Notes: generated by a model not told the origin, from the sequence alone. A DNA stretch of 64,000 nucleotides from Sphingomonadaceae bacterium (GCA_024236155.1 JACKLA010000008.1:10718-74717); one strand, 5' to 3'. Positions 1 to 9,085 are shown, counted from the first letter of the stretch. A program made the numbers and translations.

Positions 1-1
1 G

Positions 2-241
2 GGCAAGGACTCACTTGGCCTGCTCGAACCAATGCAGGAAAGCCTCGCCAGCGTTACCGTCGTGCCGATCCCGACCCACGACCATCACAGGGTCGAAGCC
101 TTTGGGCCCGGTGCAATAGCTGCACACGATGTTCCCGCTGCGCTGGCAGGTTTCCCAGACGATGATTTGCCAATCCTGATCGCGGGTTCGCTCTACCTCG
201 CGGGCGAGGTGCTTCGGCTCAACGGGGAGCTTCCCGAGTAG
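2..241 (+). CDS. folC: Folylpolyglutamate synthase/dihydrofolate synthase, 3' end only
   Basis: This is the last 79 codons of FolC, the ATP-dependent ligase that makes dihydrofolate and adds glutamates to folates in the cytoplasm. The reading frame is already open at the window edge, so the start lies outside. The diagnostic part is the C-terminal LIAGSLYLAGEVLRLNGELP, matching the conserved GSLYLAGEVL end of the Mur-ligase-like family; GLLEPM and VPIPTHDHH upstream fit the C-terminal domain. It runs tail-to-tail into ampG, overlapping it by 23 bp. An open frame exists on the opposite strand, but its translation resembles no family I recognise. Confidence 0.8.
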   Translation, partial: GKDSLGLLEPMQESLASVTVVPIPTHDHHRVEAFGPGAIAAHDVPAALAGFPDDDLPILIAGSLYLAGEVLRLNGELPE

Positions 242-2006
242 CGGCGACCGGTTCGCCCGCGATTGCTTCTGGCTCCGCCACGATAGCCTCCGCCGCATCG
301 GGCGTCACCACGCCCGATTTAAGACCGGCGCGCTTCACCCGCACCCATTCGGCGATGCACAGCGCCACGGCGACGAAGCCGATCAGCGTGGTCAGCACGA
401 AGACATCGAAATAGCCTTGCTTCTCGATCATCTCGCCCAGTGCGCTGCGGCCCAGCGTGCCGACCAGCAGGGTGAGCGAGGACAGGAGCGCGTATTGCAC
501 CGCGCTGTATTTCTTCGACACGATTGAGCTCAGCCACGCGACAAAGGCCGCGCCAGCGATACCGATGGCGAGGTTTTCCCACATGATGGTGAAGGTCAGC
601 CGTGGCAGTGCGTCGGAGCCGAACGGAGCCATGAACTCGATCAGCCTTGTGAAGCCGATCGCATCGCTCGCCGCCTGCATACGCGCACCGCCCACGGCCA
701 TATCCGCATATAGCAGGTTCGTCAGCGCAGCGAGCAGCGCGCCGATGGTCAGCGTCGCCATGCGACCGATCACGGTCAGCATATATCCGCCCAGTGCCAG
801 CCCGGCGATAATCGCGCCCACCCCGAAGAACTTGGAGGCGAAAGCGACCTCGTCATTGGTGTACTGCAATTCGCCAAGATAGAACGGATAGGCGAAGGTC
901 CCCCAGATCGCGTCGCAGATGCGATAGGTCAGCACCAGCGAGAGGATGAGCACCAGCGACCAGCCCATCCGCCCGACGAATTCGACCAGCGGCATCACCA
1001 GCGCGCGATAGAGGTGGTCCAATGCAAAACTACCGCCCGATGCCGGGGCCGCGTCTTCCGTCAGGACATTCTCGCCGCGCTCCTTCTGCGATGCAAGCCA
1101 GCCTGCGACGAGTGAGGGGATGACCACCGTCGCCACAATGATCCACGGCCCCCAGCCGAGCGTGAAATCGGTCGGATTGGGCCTGTCCTCCGGCGCGAAG
1201 GCGAGCGACATGTACATGAAGGTCAGCACCACACCGATCGCGCCCGCCCATAGCAGGCCGACCACTGCCAGCGCCTTCGCCCGCACATCGGGGAGGATTT
1301 CGCCCTTCCTGCGCAGCGAGAGCATCAACTCATCTTCGGCCAGCCCGTCTTCCACATCGCCGGTCTGGCGATCGGGTGCGAACAGGCCCGCAATGCCGAT
1401 CACCAGCAAGATACCGCCCATGATGAGGTAAGTCTGCGGCCAGCCGATGCGTGCGGCGATGATCAGGCCCACCGCACCGCCGATCAGCGCGGCGAAGCGA
1501 TAACCCATCTGGTAGATGGTCGAGAGCATGTCGAGCGTCGCAACCTTGTCTGCCACATCGATGCGCCAGGCGTTGATTGCGATGTCCTGTGTCGCGCTGG
1601 CCAGCGCGCCGATGCCCGCAAGCAAGCTGAACCAGCCCATATTGCTGTCGGTCGGATTGCTCAGGCTGAGTCCTACAAGGATCAGGCCGAGCAATATCTG
1701 CGCCGGGACCATCCACTGCTTGCGCTTGCCCAGCTTCGCGAAGCCGGGGATATTGACCTTGTCGATCAGCGGCGACCACAGGAACTGGAAGGCATAGGCG
1801 AGTCCGATCAGCGAGAACACGCCCATCGTCTCCAGCTCGACCTTCGCCTCGGTCAGCCATGCGTAAAGCGTGCCGAGGAACAGCGAAAGCGGCAGGCCCG
1901 AGGCAATGCCGAACAGCAGCATGTAGAACGCCTTGCGGTTACCCAGCGCGCGGACGACCTCGCGAATACCCGGTTTCTTCGTCTTCACTGCCGCAGTTTC
2001 GGCCAT
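219..2006 (-). CDS. ampG: AmpG-family muropeptide permease (MFS)
   Basis: Inner-membrane major facilitator of the AmpG type, which imports anhydro-muropeptides from the periplasm for peptidoglycan recycling. At 595 residues it is longer than E. coli AmpG (about 490). The N-terminus has a short charged stretch and then the family signature GIASGLPLSLFLGTLYAWL and LWSPLIDKV in the first two helices. Many hydrophobic segments follow, with an extra helical stretch and linker between the two halves (around residues 240-340) and an Ala/Glu-rich C-terminal tail. ATG start at 2006, 72 bp from the divergent Rieske gene. Family assignment is firm; the substrate is inferred. Confidence 0.85.
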   Translation of the reverse strand: MAETAAVKTKKPGIREVVRALGNRKAFYMLLFGIASGLPLSLFLGTLYAWLTEAKVELETMGVFSLIGLAYAFQFLWSPLIDKVNIPGFAKLGKRKQWMVPAQILLGLILVGLSLSNPTDSNMGWFSLLAGIGALASATQDIAINAWRIDVADKVATLDMLSTIYQMGYRFAALIGGAVGLIIAARIGWPQTYLIMGGILLVIGIAGLFAPDRQTGDVEDGLAEDELMLSLRRKGEILPDVRAKALAVVGLLWAGAIGVVLTFMYMSLAFAPEDRPNPTDFTLGWGPWIIVATVVIPSLVAGWLASQKERGENVLTEDAAPASGGSFALDHLYRALVMPLVEFVGRMGWSLVLILSLVLTYRICDAIWGTFAYPFYLGELQYTNDEVAFASKFFGVGAIIAGLALGGYMLTVIGRMATLTIGALLAALTNLLYADMAVGGARMQAASDAIGFTRLIEFMAPFGSDALPRLTFTIMWENLAIGIAGAAFVAWLSSIVSKKYSAVQYALLSSLTLLVGTLGRSALGEMIEKQGYFDVFVLTTLIGFVAVALCIAEWVRVKRAGLKSGVVTPDAAEAIVAEPEAIAGEPVAATREAPR

Positions 2007-2078
2007 GCCCTAGCGTCCTTCCCGTTCGCCCGATTTTGTGGGACATTAGTCGCCGAGAGAGGAAATAGGAAAGCTTCG

Positions 2079-3239
2079 ATGAACACCGTCGATACGCATG
2101 TCCCCAGATTACAGCCGACCGCAGGGCAGCTGGCACTGGCAGAGGCTTTGGCAAAGGGCGAAACGCGGCCTGCGAACGGCATCCGCACCGTCCCCGCCTC
2201 GGTCTATACCGATCCCGAACACTGGCACCGCGAGAAGGCCGCGCTGTTCGACCGGCTGCCACAGGTTATCTGCCCTTCGGCGCTGCTGCCCGAACCGGGC
2301 ATGGCGGTGCCGCATGACGGCACCGGCCGCCCGCTGCTGATCACCCGCGACGGTGAGGGCCAAGCGCATGTCTTCCTCAATGTCTGCCGCCATCGCGGCA
2401 CGCGGCTGGTCGAGGGCAATGATGTGTGCAAGGCCAAACGGCTCGTGTGCCCCTATCACGCATGGACTTATTCGGTGGACGGTCGCCTGCTTGCCCTGCC
2501 CCGGCCCGAAACCTTCCCCGGCATGGACAAGGCGGACATGCCGCTGATCGAACTGCCGAGTTGCGAAGCAGGCGGGATGATCTGGTTCTCCCCCGTCGAA
2601 GGCGCCGATTTCTCGCATGCAGAGGCATTGGGGCGCGATTTCGCCGCCTTTGGAACGCCCGACCATTTCATGTTCCGCCGCAAGACGCATGAGGTTGCGG
2701 GCAACTGGAAGCTGATCATGGATGCCTTCCTCGAAAGTTACCACGTCACGCGCCTGCATGCGAAGACCATCGGGCCGTTCTTCAAGGACGGCGCGACATC
2801 GGGCGATATGGTCGGTCCGCACCAGCGCAGCGCGGTCGGGCGGCTGGAGGAAATGGACGGCGTCGACCTGACCGATATGGCCGCGCTGCGCCGGGTGGTG
2901 ACATTCGCCTACCAGTTGCTGCCTGCGACCATCGTCATCCCCAGCCCCGACTATATCAATATCATGGTGCTGATGCCGCAAAGCGAAAGCCGCACGCTGG
3001 TGGAAGATTTCATGCTGATCCCCGAAGCCCCCACAACGGACAAGGCGCGCGATCACTGGGAACGCAGCTGGGCGCTGCTCGATGGCGGGGTCTTCGCCAG
3101 CGAGGATTTCCGCGCGGCGGAACTAGGGCAGCAGGGCCTGTCGACCGGCGCAGTGCCCGAAATCACCCTCGGCACGCTGGAAGGCGGGATACACAGCTTC
3201 CACGAAACGGTCGAGGAAGCGTTGCGTGCGGTGAACTGA
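2079..3239 (+). CDS. Rieske [2Fe-2S] aromatic-ring-hydroxylating oxygenase, alpha subunit
   Basis: A 386-residue two-domain oxygenase. The N-terminal Rieske domain shows the cluster ligands C103 and H105 (CRHRG), then C124 and H127 (CPYHAW). The catalytic domain has the mononuclear-iron motif around DAFLESYHVTRLHAKT (His-His), typical of ring-hydroxylating or demethylating oxygenases. No beta subunit, ferredoxin or reductase gene is nearby, so it would borrow electron carriers encoded elsewhere. The substrate cannot be read from sequence; single-gene members include carnitine, stachydrine and choline-type oxygenases as well as aromatic ones. It is followed 17 bp later by the pseudouridine synthase gene. 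Confidence 0.85.
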   Translation: MNTVDTHVPRLQPTAGQLALAEALAKGETRPANGIRTVPASVYTDPEHWHREKAALFDRLPQVICPSALLPEPGMAVPHDGTGRPLLITRDGEGQAHVFLNVCRHRGTRLVEGNDVCKAKRLVCPYHAWTYSVDGRLLALPRPETFPGMDKADMPLIELPSCEAGGMIWFSPVEGADFSHAEALGRDFAAFGTPDHFMFRRKTHEVAGNWKLIMDAFLESYHVTRLHAKTIGPFFKDGATSGDMVGPHQRSAVGRLEEMDGVDLTDMAALRRVVTFAYQLLPATIVIPSPDYINIMVLMPQSESRTLVEDFMLIPEAPTTDKARDHWERSWALLDGGVFASEDFRAAELGQQGLSTGAVPEITLGTLEGGIHSFHETVEEALRAVN

Positions 3240-3256
3240 GCGCCTAACGGGCGGCC

Positions 3257-4072
3257 ATGTCCGCATACGACCCGCTCGACGCCGAACGGCACAACACTCC
3301 GAAAAAGGCGAAGCCTGCGCGCGATCCCTCGCGCCCCGAGGGCGAGCGCATCGCCAAGCTGCTCGCCCGCGCAGGCGTTGCCAGTCGGCGCGAGGTCGAA
3401 CGGATGATCGGCGAAGGGCGCGTGGCGATCGATGGCAAGGTGCTCGATACGCCCGCCACCATCATTCCCAATTTGCGCGGCGTGACGGTGGACGGCAAAC
3501 CGGTCGGCAAGGCCGATCGCACGCGGCTGTTCGCCTTTCACAAGCCCTCCGGCCTGATCACCGCAGAGAAGGACCCGGCAGGTCGCCCGACGATCTACAC
3601 CGCGCTGCGCAATGCGCTGCCCAAGGATGCTGGCCGGGTGATGCCGATCGGGCGGCTCGATTTCAACACCGAGGGGCTGCTGCTGCTGACCAATGATGGC
3701 GGCCTCAAGCGGCAGATGGAACTGCCTGCCAGCGGTATTCCGCGCACCTATCGCGCGCGCGCCTTTGGCGAGATCACGCAGGACCAGCTCGAAAGCCTGA
3801 TCGAAGGGATCGAGATCGACGGCGTGCGCTATGGCCGGATCGATGCCAATATGGAGCGGCGGACCGGCCGCAACCAGTGGATCGAAATGACCATCACCGA
3901 AGGCAAGAACCGCGAAGTGCGCCGCGTGCTCGAACATTTCGGGCTTGAGGTAAACAGGCTGATGCGCACCGCCTATGGCCCGTTCCAGCTGGCCGACCTG
4001 CCGCGTGGGCAGGCAGTCGAAATCCGCAAGGGCGAGCTCGACCGGTTCCGTTCGAGCCTGAAAAACGCATGA
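3257..4072 (+). CDS. rluB: 23S rRNA pseudouridine synthase, RluB/RsuA family
   Basis: A 271-residue pseudouridine synthase that isomerises a uridine in ribosomal RNA. An N-terminal basic stretch is followed by an S4 RNA-binding domain (RIAKLLARAGVASRREVERM, from about residue 33), a linker, then the catalytic domain with the RsuA/RluB motif GRLDFNTEGLLLLTNDG, whose Asp is the nucleophile. The C-terminal GKNREVRRVLEHFG is also typical. The family includes RluB, RluE, RluF and RsuA; the length and S4 domain favour RluB. Its stop overlaps the rsmD start by 4 bp (ATGA), so the two rRNA-modifying genes are probably translationally coupled. Confidence 0.85.
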   Translation: MSAYDPLDAERHNTPKKAKPARDPSRPEGERIAKLLARAGVASRREVERMIGEGRVAIDGKVLDTPATIIPNLRGVTVDGKPVGKADRTRLFAFHKPSGLITAEKDPAGRPTIYTALRNALPKDAGRVMPIGRLDFNTEGLLLLTNDGGLKRQMELPASGIPRTYRARAFGEITQDQLESLIEGIEIDGVRYGRIDANMERRTGRNQWIEMTITEGKNREVRRVLEHFGLEVNRLMRTAYGPFQLADLPRGQAVEIRKGELDRFRSSLKNA

Positions 4073-4623
4073 GGATCATCTCTGGCGAGTGGCGCGGGCG
4101 CAAGCTGGTCGCGCCGAAGGGCGACGCGACACGCCCGACCGCCGACCGCACGCGCGAAACGCTGTTTTCGATGCTCACCAGCCGCCTCGGCAGTTTCGAG
4201 GGGTTGAGCGTTGCCGACCTGTTTGCCGGATCGGGCGCGCTGGGGCTGGAGGCGCTGTCTCGCGGCGCGGCAAGCTGCCTGTTCGTCGAGCAGGAGAAGC
4301 CAGCACTCGATGCGATCCGGGCGAATATCGCCGCCCTCGACACGCGCACCCGATGCGATGTGCGCGCCGGGTCGGTCATGGCGCTCAGCCCGGCAAAACA
4401 GCCGCATGACCTGATCCTGCTCGACCCCCCCTATGACACCGGCGCAGGCCAGGTCGCGCTCGATCGCATGCTCCGCCTCGGCTGGATCGGTGATGCGACA
4501 TGGATCGCGCTCGAAACTGCTCGCGACGAAACGGTCGAGGTCAAGGGGCTGACCATCGAGGCCGAGCGTCCGGTCGGCAAGGCCAAGCTCACCCTGCTTC
4601 GCCTTGCCGAAGATGCTGGCTGA
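4069..4623 (+). CDS. rsmD: 16S rRNA (guanine(966)-N2)-methyltransferase RsmD
   Basis: A 184-residue class I SAM methyltransferase that modifies G966 of 16S rRNA. It begins with the family-specific MRIISGEWRGRKLVAPKG and TRPTADRTRETLFSML, carries the SAM-binding loop DLFAGSGALGLEALSRGA, and has the catalytic LLDPPYD, a DPPY-type motif of N-methyltransferases. Length and motif order match RsmD exactly. The start overlaps the rluB stop by 4 bp. Confidence 0.92.
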   Translation: MRIISGEWRGRKLVAPKGDATRPTADRTRETLFSMLTSRLGSFEGLSVADLFAGSGALGLEALSRGAASCLFVEQEKPALDAIRANIAALDTRTRCDVRAGSVMALSPAKQPHDLILLDPPYDTGAGQVALDRMLRLGWIGDATWIALETARDETVEVKGLTIEAERPVGKAKLTLLRLAEDAG

Positions 4624-4634
4624 TGCCGACGGGA

Positions 4635-5045
4635 TTATTCCTCGACCGGTGAATCCGGATCGTCACGGTCTGTCTCTGGCGGCGATGCCGCAGCTGCTGC
4701 AGCGTTGCGTTCGAGTGCTTCCCACGAGGCAGCCTGTTCGTCGGCCGTCATTTGCGAGAGGCGCAGCTTGTCCGCATCGCTGATCCGCCAGAACAGAGCC
4801 TGCCGATAGGGCGGGAGCGACCAGTAGTATTCCTGCGCTTCGACTGGCCAGCTGGCATAGGCCGCCTGCTGTTCCGGTGGCCAGCTGTCAATCTGCGCCT
4901 GCGCCGCCGGATCGATCTGGGCGGGCGAAGGCGGTTCGGCCATCGGCTCATCCATGGGCGGCGGGGCCGGCGCATCCTGTGCCGTCGAGGGATAGGAGAA
5001 TGACGCTGCCATCGCAGCGGATACAAGCAGGGAATAGTGACGCAT
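4635..5045 (-). CDS. Exported Pro/Ala-rich hypothetical protein
   Basis: A 136-residue protein with a signal peptide (MRHYSLLVSAAMAASFSYPSTAQ), so exported to the periplasm. The mature part starts with a Pro-rich linker (residues 24-45), then a Trp/Tyr-rich core with repeated Trp-Pro-x-Glu-x-Gln patterns (SWPPEQQAAYASWPVEAQEYY), and an acidic tail rich in Asp/Glu. I recognise no enzymatic motif. It stops 12 bp beyond rsmD, tail-to-tail, and starts about 240 bp from the divergent uvrD gene. Probably a lineage-specific envelope protein of unknown function. Confidence 0.7.
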   Translation of the reverse strand: MRHYSLLVSAAMAASFSYPSTAQDAPAPPPMDEPMAEPPSPAQIDPAAQAQIDSWPPEQQAAYASWPVEAQEYYWSLPPYRQALFWRISDADKLRLSQMTADEQAASWEALERNAAAAAASPPETDRDDPDSPVEE

Positions 5046-5264
5046 GGTGGTTTCCTTCCAGTGTTACCATGCGTGACGAACGCGACCCGTGCCCTGCTGC
5101 CCAAACGGCATCCCCTGCAGGACATTATTGCGCCAACGCCGCAAGGCACGAATGGCTCCCAGGATCGCCACCGCCCGGCGCGCCGCCGGATCGGACCGTC
5201 GAATCCGGTGCACGGAATACGACGGGGTGAAACCGGCGCGAACGCTGTTGCGCTGCCTGCGCGC

Positions 5265-5279
5265 GTTCCCTACCTGTTC
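5265..5279 (+). promoter_or_regulatory. Candidate LexA (SOS) box in front of uvrD
   Basis: GTTC-CCTACCT-GTTC is an exact match to the alphaproteobacterial LexA consensus GTTC-N7-GTTC. It ends 9 bp before the ATG I choose for uvrD at 5289, so LexA binding would block transcription or initiation directly. About two such matches are expected by chance in 64 kb, but its position against a DNA-repair gene makes it a reasonable operator. Confidence 0.5.
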
Positions 5280-5288
5280 ACACTGACG

Positions 5289-7592
5289 ATGACCGACTCC
5301 CCTGCCCTGCCCGACATGCCTGGCCAGCGTGTCCCTGCCTATGCCGCGCGGCTCAACGCGCCGCAGCAACAGGCGGTGCTGACCACCGAGGGCCCGGTGC
5401 TGATGCTGGCGGGCGCAGGCACCGGCAAGACCGCCGCGCTGACCGCGCGCCTTGCCCATCTCGTCGCCATGCGGCTGGCGTGGCCGAGCGAGATCCTGTG
5501 CGTCACCTTCACCAACAAGGCCGCGCGCGAGATGCGCCACCGGGTCGGCCAGCATATTGGCGATGCGGTGGAAGGGATGCCGTGGCTCGGCACCTTCCAT
5601 TCGATCTGCGCCAAAATGCTGCGCCGCCATGCCGAACTGGTCGGGCTGGAAAGCAATTACACGATCATCGATACCGACGACCAGCTGCGCCTTCTGAAGC
5701 AGCTGATCCAGCAGAACGACCTTGACGAGAAACGCTGGCCCGCTCGCCAACTGGCCGGGCTGATCGACGGGTGGAAGAATCGCGGGCTCAACCCCGCCGA
5801 CCTGACTGCCGCCGATAGCGAGACCTATGCCAATGGCCGGGGGCAGCAATTCTATGCGCTGTACCAAGATCGGCTGAAGGCGCTTAACGCCTGCGATTTC
5901 GGCGATCTGCTGCTGCACATGCTCAACATTTTTCGCCAGGATCGCGAGATCCTCGAGCAATATCAGCGCCGCTTCAAATATATCCTCGTCGACGAATATC
6001 AGGATACCAACGCCGTCCAGTATTTATGGCTGCGGCTGCTGGCTCAAGACCGCAAGAACATCTGCGTGGTGGGGGATGACGACCAGTCGATCTATTCATG
6101 GCGCGGGGCAGAAGTTGCCAATATCCTGCGGTTTGAAAAGGATTTTCCCGGCGCGACCGTGGTCAAGCTGGAGCAGAATTATCGCTCCACCCCGCATATC
6201 CTCGGCGCTGCGAGCGGGTTGATCCGCGAGAATACCACGCGCCACGACAAGACGCTTTGGACCGAGGCCGATGGCGGCGAGAAGGTCAAGATCATCGGCG
6301 TGTGGGACGCGCCGGAAGAAGCGCGCCGCGTGGGCGAAGCGATCGAGCGGCTGGAGGGGCAAGGCGCAGACCTCAACCAGATCGCCATCCTCGTGCGTGC
6401 GCAATACCAGACGCGCGAATTCGAGGACCGCTTCATCCAGATCGGCATCAATTACCGCATCGTCGGCGGTTTCCGCTTCTACGAACGCGCCGAAATTCGC
6501 GATGCGCTCGCCTATCTGCGCGTCATCGCCCAGCCGCAGGACGATCTTGCGTTCGAGCGCATCTATAACCAGCCCAAGCGCGGCCTTGGCGCCAAGACGC
6601 TGGAGAAGATGCACCAGCACGCGCGCCGCGTCGGCCTGCCGCTCGCTGCCGCATCGCTGCAACTGGCCGATAGCGACGAACTGCCCGCCCGCGCGGCCAA
6701 CACTATCGGCGCGCTGATGGGCGATTTCCTCCGCTGGCGCGAGATGGCCGAGGCCGTCACCCCTGCCGAACTGCTGCGCGCGGTGCTGGAGGAAACCGGC
6801 TACAACGCCATGCTGGAGGCGGAAAAGACCGCCGAGGCCAAGGGGCGAATGGAGAACCTGTCCGAACTCGCCCGCGCGATGGAGGAATACGATACGCTGG
6901 GCGATTTCCTCGAACATGTCGCGCTGGTAATGGACAATGACGCCTCGCCCGATGACGAGAAAGTCACCATAATGACCATGCACGCGGCGAAGGGGCTGGA
7001 ATTCGACAATGTCTTCCTGCCCGGATGGGAGGAAGGCGTGTTCCCCAGCCAGCGTGCGCTCGACGAAGGCGGGCTGGCGAGCCTGGAGGAGGAACGCCGC
7101 CTCGCCTATGTCGCAATCACCCGCGCCAAGCGGCACTGCACCGTGCTCCACGCTGCCAACCGCCGCATTTATGGCCAGTGGACCAGCTCCATTCCCAGCC
7201 GCTTTATCGAGGAGCTACCGGCCGGGCATGTGGATGCCGAGACCACGCTTACCGGCGGGAAAAGCTTGTGGCAGGTAAACTGGAGCGAGCAGGACGATCC
7301 TTTCGCCCACGTCGCCCGCGACCGCCCCGACCGGTCAGGCGCAAGAGGCCCCGGCTGGCAACGCGCCCTCGCCACCGGTTACGAAAAGAAACCCGCCCGC
7401 GTACAGGAAAGCCGCCGCAGCGCCGCCAGCTTCGCCGCCAAACCCCGCGCCGACATCGCCGTGGGCGCGCGCGTGTTCCACGACAAGTTCGGTTACGGCG
7501 TGGTGACCGATCAGGAAGGCAACAAGCTGGAGATCGAATTCGAGAAAGCGGGGACGAAACGGGTGATCGATAGCTTTGTCAAACTCGCGTGA
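5289..7592 (+). CDS. uvrD: ATP-dependent 3'-5' DNA helicase UvrD/PcrA (superfamily 1)
   Basis: A 767-residue SF1 helicase of nucleotide-excision and mismatch repair. Walker A is AGAGTGKT (residues 41-48), followed by TxxAAxEM-like FTNKAAREMRHRV, the DExx box VDEYQDTN, VVGDDDQSIYSWRGA, QNYRST and the motif V/VI segments TMHAAKGLEFDNVF and AYVAITRAKR. The C-terminus ends in the Tudor-like PcrA/UvrD tail (ARVFHDKFGYGVV...SFVKLA). The frame stays open to 5037, but family similarity begins only near ATG 5289 (NAPQQQAVL), so I use that start; it has no clear ribosome-binding site. A LexA box lies just upstream. The 3' end overlaps the converging tetR-type gene by 14 bp. Confidence 0.9.
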   Translation: MTDSPALPDMPGQRVPAYAARLNAPQQQAVLTTEGPVLMLAGAGTGKTAALTARLAHLVAMRLAWPSEILCVTFTNKAAREMRHRVGQHIGDAVEGMPWLGTFHSICAKMLRRHAELVGLESNYTIIDTDDQLRLLKQLIQQNDLDEKRWPARQLAGLIDGWKNRGLNPADLTAADSETYANGRGQQFYALYQDRLKALNACDFGDLLLHMLNIFRQDREILEQYQRRFKYILVDEYQDTNAVQYLWLRLLAQDRKNICVVGDDDQSIYSWRGAEVANILRFEKDFPGATVVKLEQNYRSTPHILGAASGLIRENTTRHDKTLWTEADGGEKVKIIGVWDAPEEARRVGEAIERLEGQGADLNQIAILVRAQYQTREFEDRFIQIGINYRIVGGFRFYERAEIRDALAYLRVIAQPQDDLAFERIYNQPKRGLGAKTLEKMHQHARRVGLPLAAASLQLADSDELPARAANTIGALMGDFLRWREMAEAVTPAELLRAVLEETGYNAMLEAEKTAEAKGRMENLSELARAMEEYDTLGDFLEHVALVMDNDASPDDEKVTIMTMHAAKGLEFDNVFLPGWEEGVFPSQRALDEGGLASLEEERRLAYVAITRAKRHCTVLHAANRRIYGQWTSSIPSRFIEELPAGHVDAETTLTGGKSLWQVNWSEQDDPFAHVARDRPDRSGARGPGWQRALATGYEKKPARVQESRRSAASFAAKPRADIAVGARVFHDKFGYGVVTDQEGNKLEIEFEKAGTKRVIDSFVKLA

Positions 7593-8250
7593 GTTCCTCC
7601 GCGTCCGATCTCGCTGCAAGCGGATGCGCGGACACGGCAAGATACTGCCGACACACTAGCGGCAGCTCCGCACGCAAAACTTCCAGTTCCTCGTCACGTG
7701 CTCCTCGCTCGAGCACCGTGCGGACTGAACCACCCATCACAGCAAGCAGCATGAAGGCCACTTCGCGTGGCCGTGCCACGACCGCGTCAGATGCAGTCGT
7801 GAGCAGCGTTTCGATCGCATCGATCATCTGAACCGATCTCTCGCGCGTCATTTCGACAATGTCGAATTCTGCGGCAATGCCGTAGATCGCGCGCGATCCG
7901 ACGATATCGGCAGTTTTTGCGTCAAGCCAGGCTGCAGCAATGCCATCGGAAATCGCACATAGCGAGCGCCCGGTGAGGTCGGCTGCCGCGTTTTCCATCG
8001 CGGCGGCAATCGCTTCCAGTTGCGCCGTGACAAGCGCGAACAGCAGCGCCTCCTTATGCGGGTAATACTGGTACATCGTGCCGACCGATACGCCTGCCCT
8101 CTCCGCAACGCGCGTGGTCGTCAATCGCGCAACCCCATCGGTCAGCAAAAGCTGAATAGTTGCGGTGTGAATCGCCTCGACCGTCGCTGTCGAACGCGCC
8201 TGACTGGGGGATTTCCGCGGTTTCAGGGCCAATGGAGTGGGGCGAGTCAT
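7579..8250 (-). CDS. TetR/AcrR-family transcriptional repressor
   Basis: A 223-residue one-domain repressor. The N-terminal helix-turn-helix is clear: AIHTATIQLLLTDGVARLTTTRVAERAGVSVGTMYQYYPHKEALL (about residues 26-70), ending in the usual Tyr-x-Tyr-Phe/Pro recognition-helix pattern. The rest is an all-helical ligand-binding domain with little conservation. It is transcribed divergently from the SDR gene 74 bp away, with a 19-bp palindrome between them, so it most likely represses that gene and itself. The ligand is unknown. Confidence 0.85.
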   Translation of the reverse strand: MTRPTPLALKPRKSPSQARSTATVEAIHTATIQLLLTDGVARLTTTRVAERAGVSVGTMYQYYPHKEALLFALVTAQLEAIAAAMENAAADLTGRSLCAISDGIAAAWLDAKTADIVGSRAIYGIAAEFDIVEMTRERSVQMIDAIETLLTTASDAVVARPREVAFMLLAVMGGSVRTVLERGARDEELEVLRAELPLVCRQYLAVSAHPLAARSDAEELTRV

Positions 8251-8291
8251 ATGCGAATTCCAAACCTGAAGAATAGTTCATATTTAGTCGC

Positions 8292-8310
8292 GGTTCCCAA
8301 TTTGGCAACC
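8292..8310. promoter_or_regulatory. Candidate TetR operator palindrome
   Basis: GGTTCCCAA-T-TTGGCAACC is a near-perfect inverted repeat (one mismatched pair) in the short gap between the tetR-type and SDR genes. It sits directly before the SDR ribosome-binding site (AAGGAG, 8311-8316). Size and position are those expected of a TetR dimer site. Confidence 0.5.
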
Positions 8311-8323
8311 AAGGAGACATTCC

Positions 8324-9085
8324 ATGCCGACTATTCTCATCACCGGTTGTTCGACCGGCTTCGGGCTGGAAACCGCCCGCCTCTTCCTTGATCGCGGCTG
8401 GACCGTTGTTGCGACAATGCGCGATCCGCAAGCCAACAAGCTTGCCCCGTCCCCTAACCTGCGGGTCCTGCCGCTGGACGTGACTGACGAGGCCAGCATT
8501 GCCAATGCCTTGGCCGAGGCCGGCACAATCGATGTTCTGGTGAACAATGCCGGTATCGGCTGGGTCAATGCACTCGAAGGCACCTCCACCGAGGTGATCC
8601 GCCGACTGTTCGAAACCAATACCTTCGGCACAATGGCCATGGCGCGCGCGGTACTGCCCAGCATGCGCGAACGCGGATCGGGGACTATCATCAATGTTAC
8701 TTCGAGCGTGACGCTAAAGCCGTTGCCGCTGTTTACCGCCTATACTGCCAGCAAGGCTGCGGTAAATGCGATGACCGCTGTCCTGGCAGGAGAGGTCGCG
8801 CAATTCGGAATCCGAGCCATCACGGTTATGCCGGGGCAATCACCCGAAACCGCCTTTGCCGACAATGTGGCTGGGAAAATCCAGGAAGAAGGCGGGTTCG
8901 CCGCACCCTATATGGAAATGGTCGAGCAGGTGCTGGCGCGACACGCCCGGCTCGATCCGAACGAGACAACCCGGCCGCTCGATGTTGCAGAGGTCATCTG
9001 GCGGGCAGCAACCGATCCGCAATGCCCGGGCGAAATCCCGGCAGGGGTCGACGCTGTAGCCTGGGCTGCGGAAATCGCCGCTTAG
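8324..9085 (+). CDS. Short-chain dehydrogenase/reductase (SDR)
   Basis: A 253-residue classical SDR. The NAD(P)-binding glycine motif is TGCSTGFG near the N-terminus, NNAG is present (VLVNNAGIGW), and the catalytic Ser-Tyr-Lys are in VTSSVTLKPLPLFTAYTASK (YTASK). The absence of an acidic residue after the second strand and the TMRDP stretch suggest NADPH use, as an inference. It has a good ribosome-binding site (AAGGAG) and is probably controlled by the divergent TetR protein. Its stop overlaps the converging helicase gene by 4 bp. The substrate is unknown. Confidence 0.85.
   Translation: MPTILITGCSTGFGLETARLFLDRGWTVVATMRDPQANKLAPSPNLRVLPLDVTDEASIANALAEAGTIDVLVNNAGIGWVNALEGTSTEVIRRLFETNTFGTMAMARAVLPSMRERGSGTIINVTSSVTLKPLPLFTAYTASKAAVNAMTAVLAGEVAQFGIRAITVMPGQSPETAFADNVAGKIQEEGGFAAPYMEMVEQVLARHARLDPNETTRPLDVAEVIWRAATDPQCPGEIPAGVDAVAWAAEIAA

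Noticed and set aside
11..298. Minus-strand open frame of 95 codons at the window start
   Set aside because: The plus strand there encodes the unmistakable C-terminus of FolC; the minus frame is its shadow.
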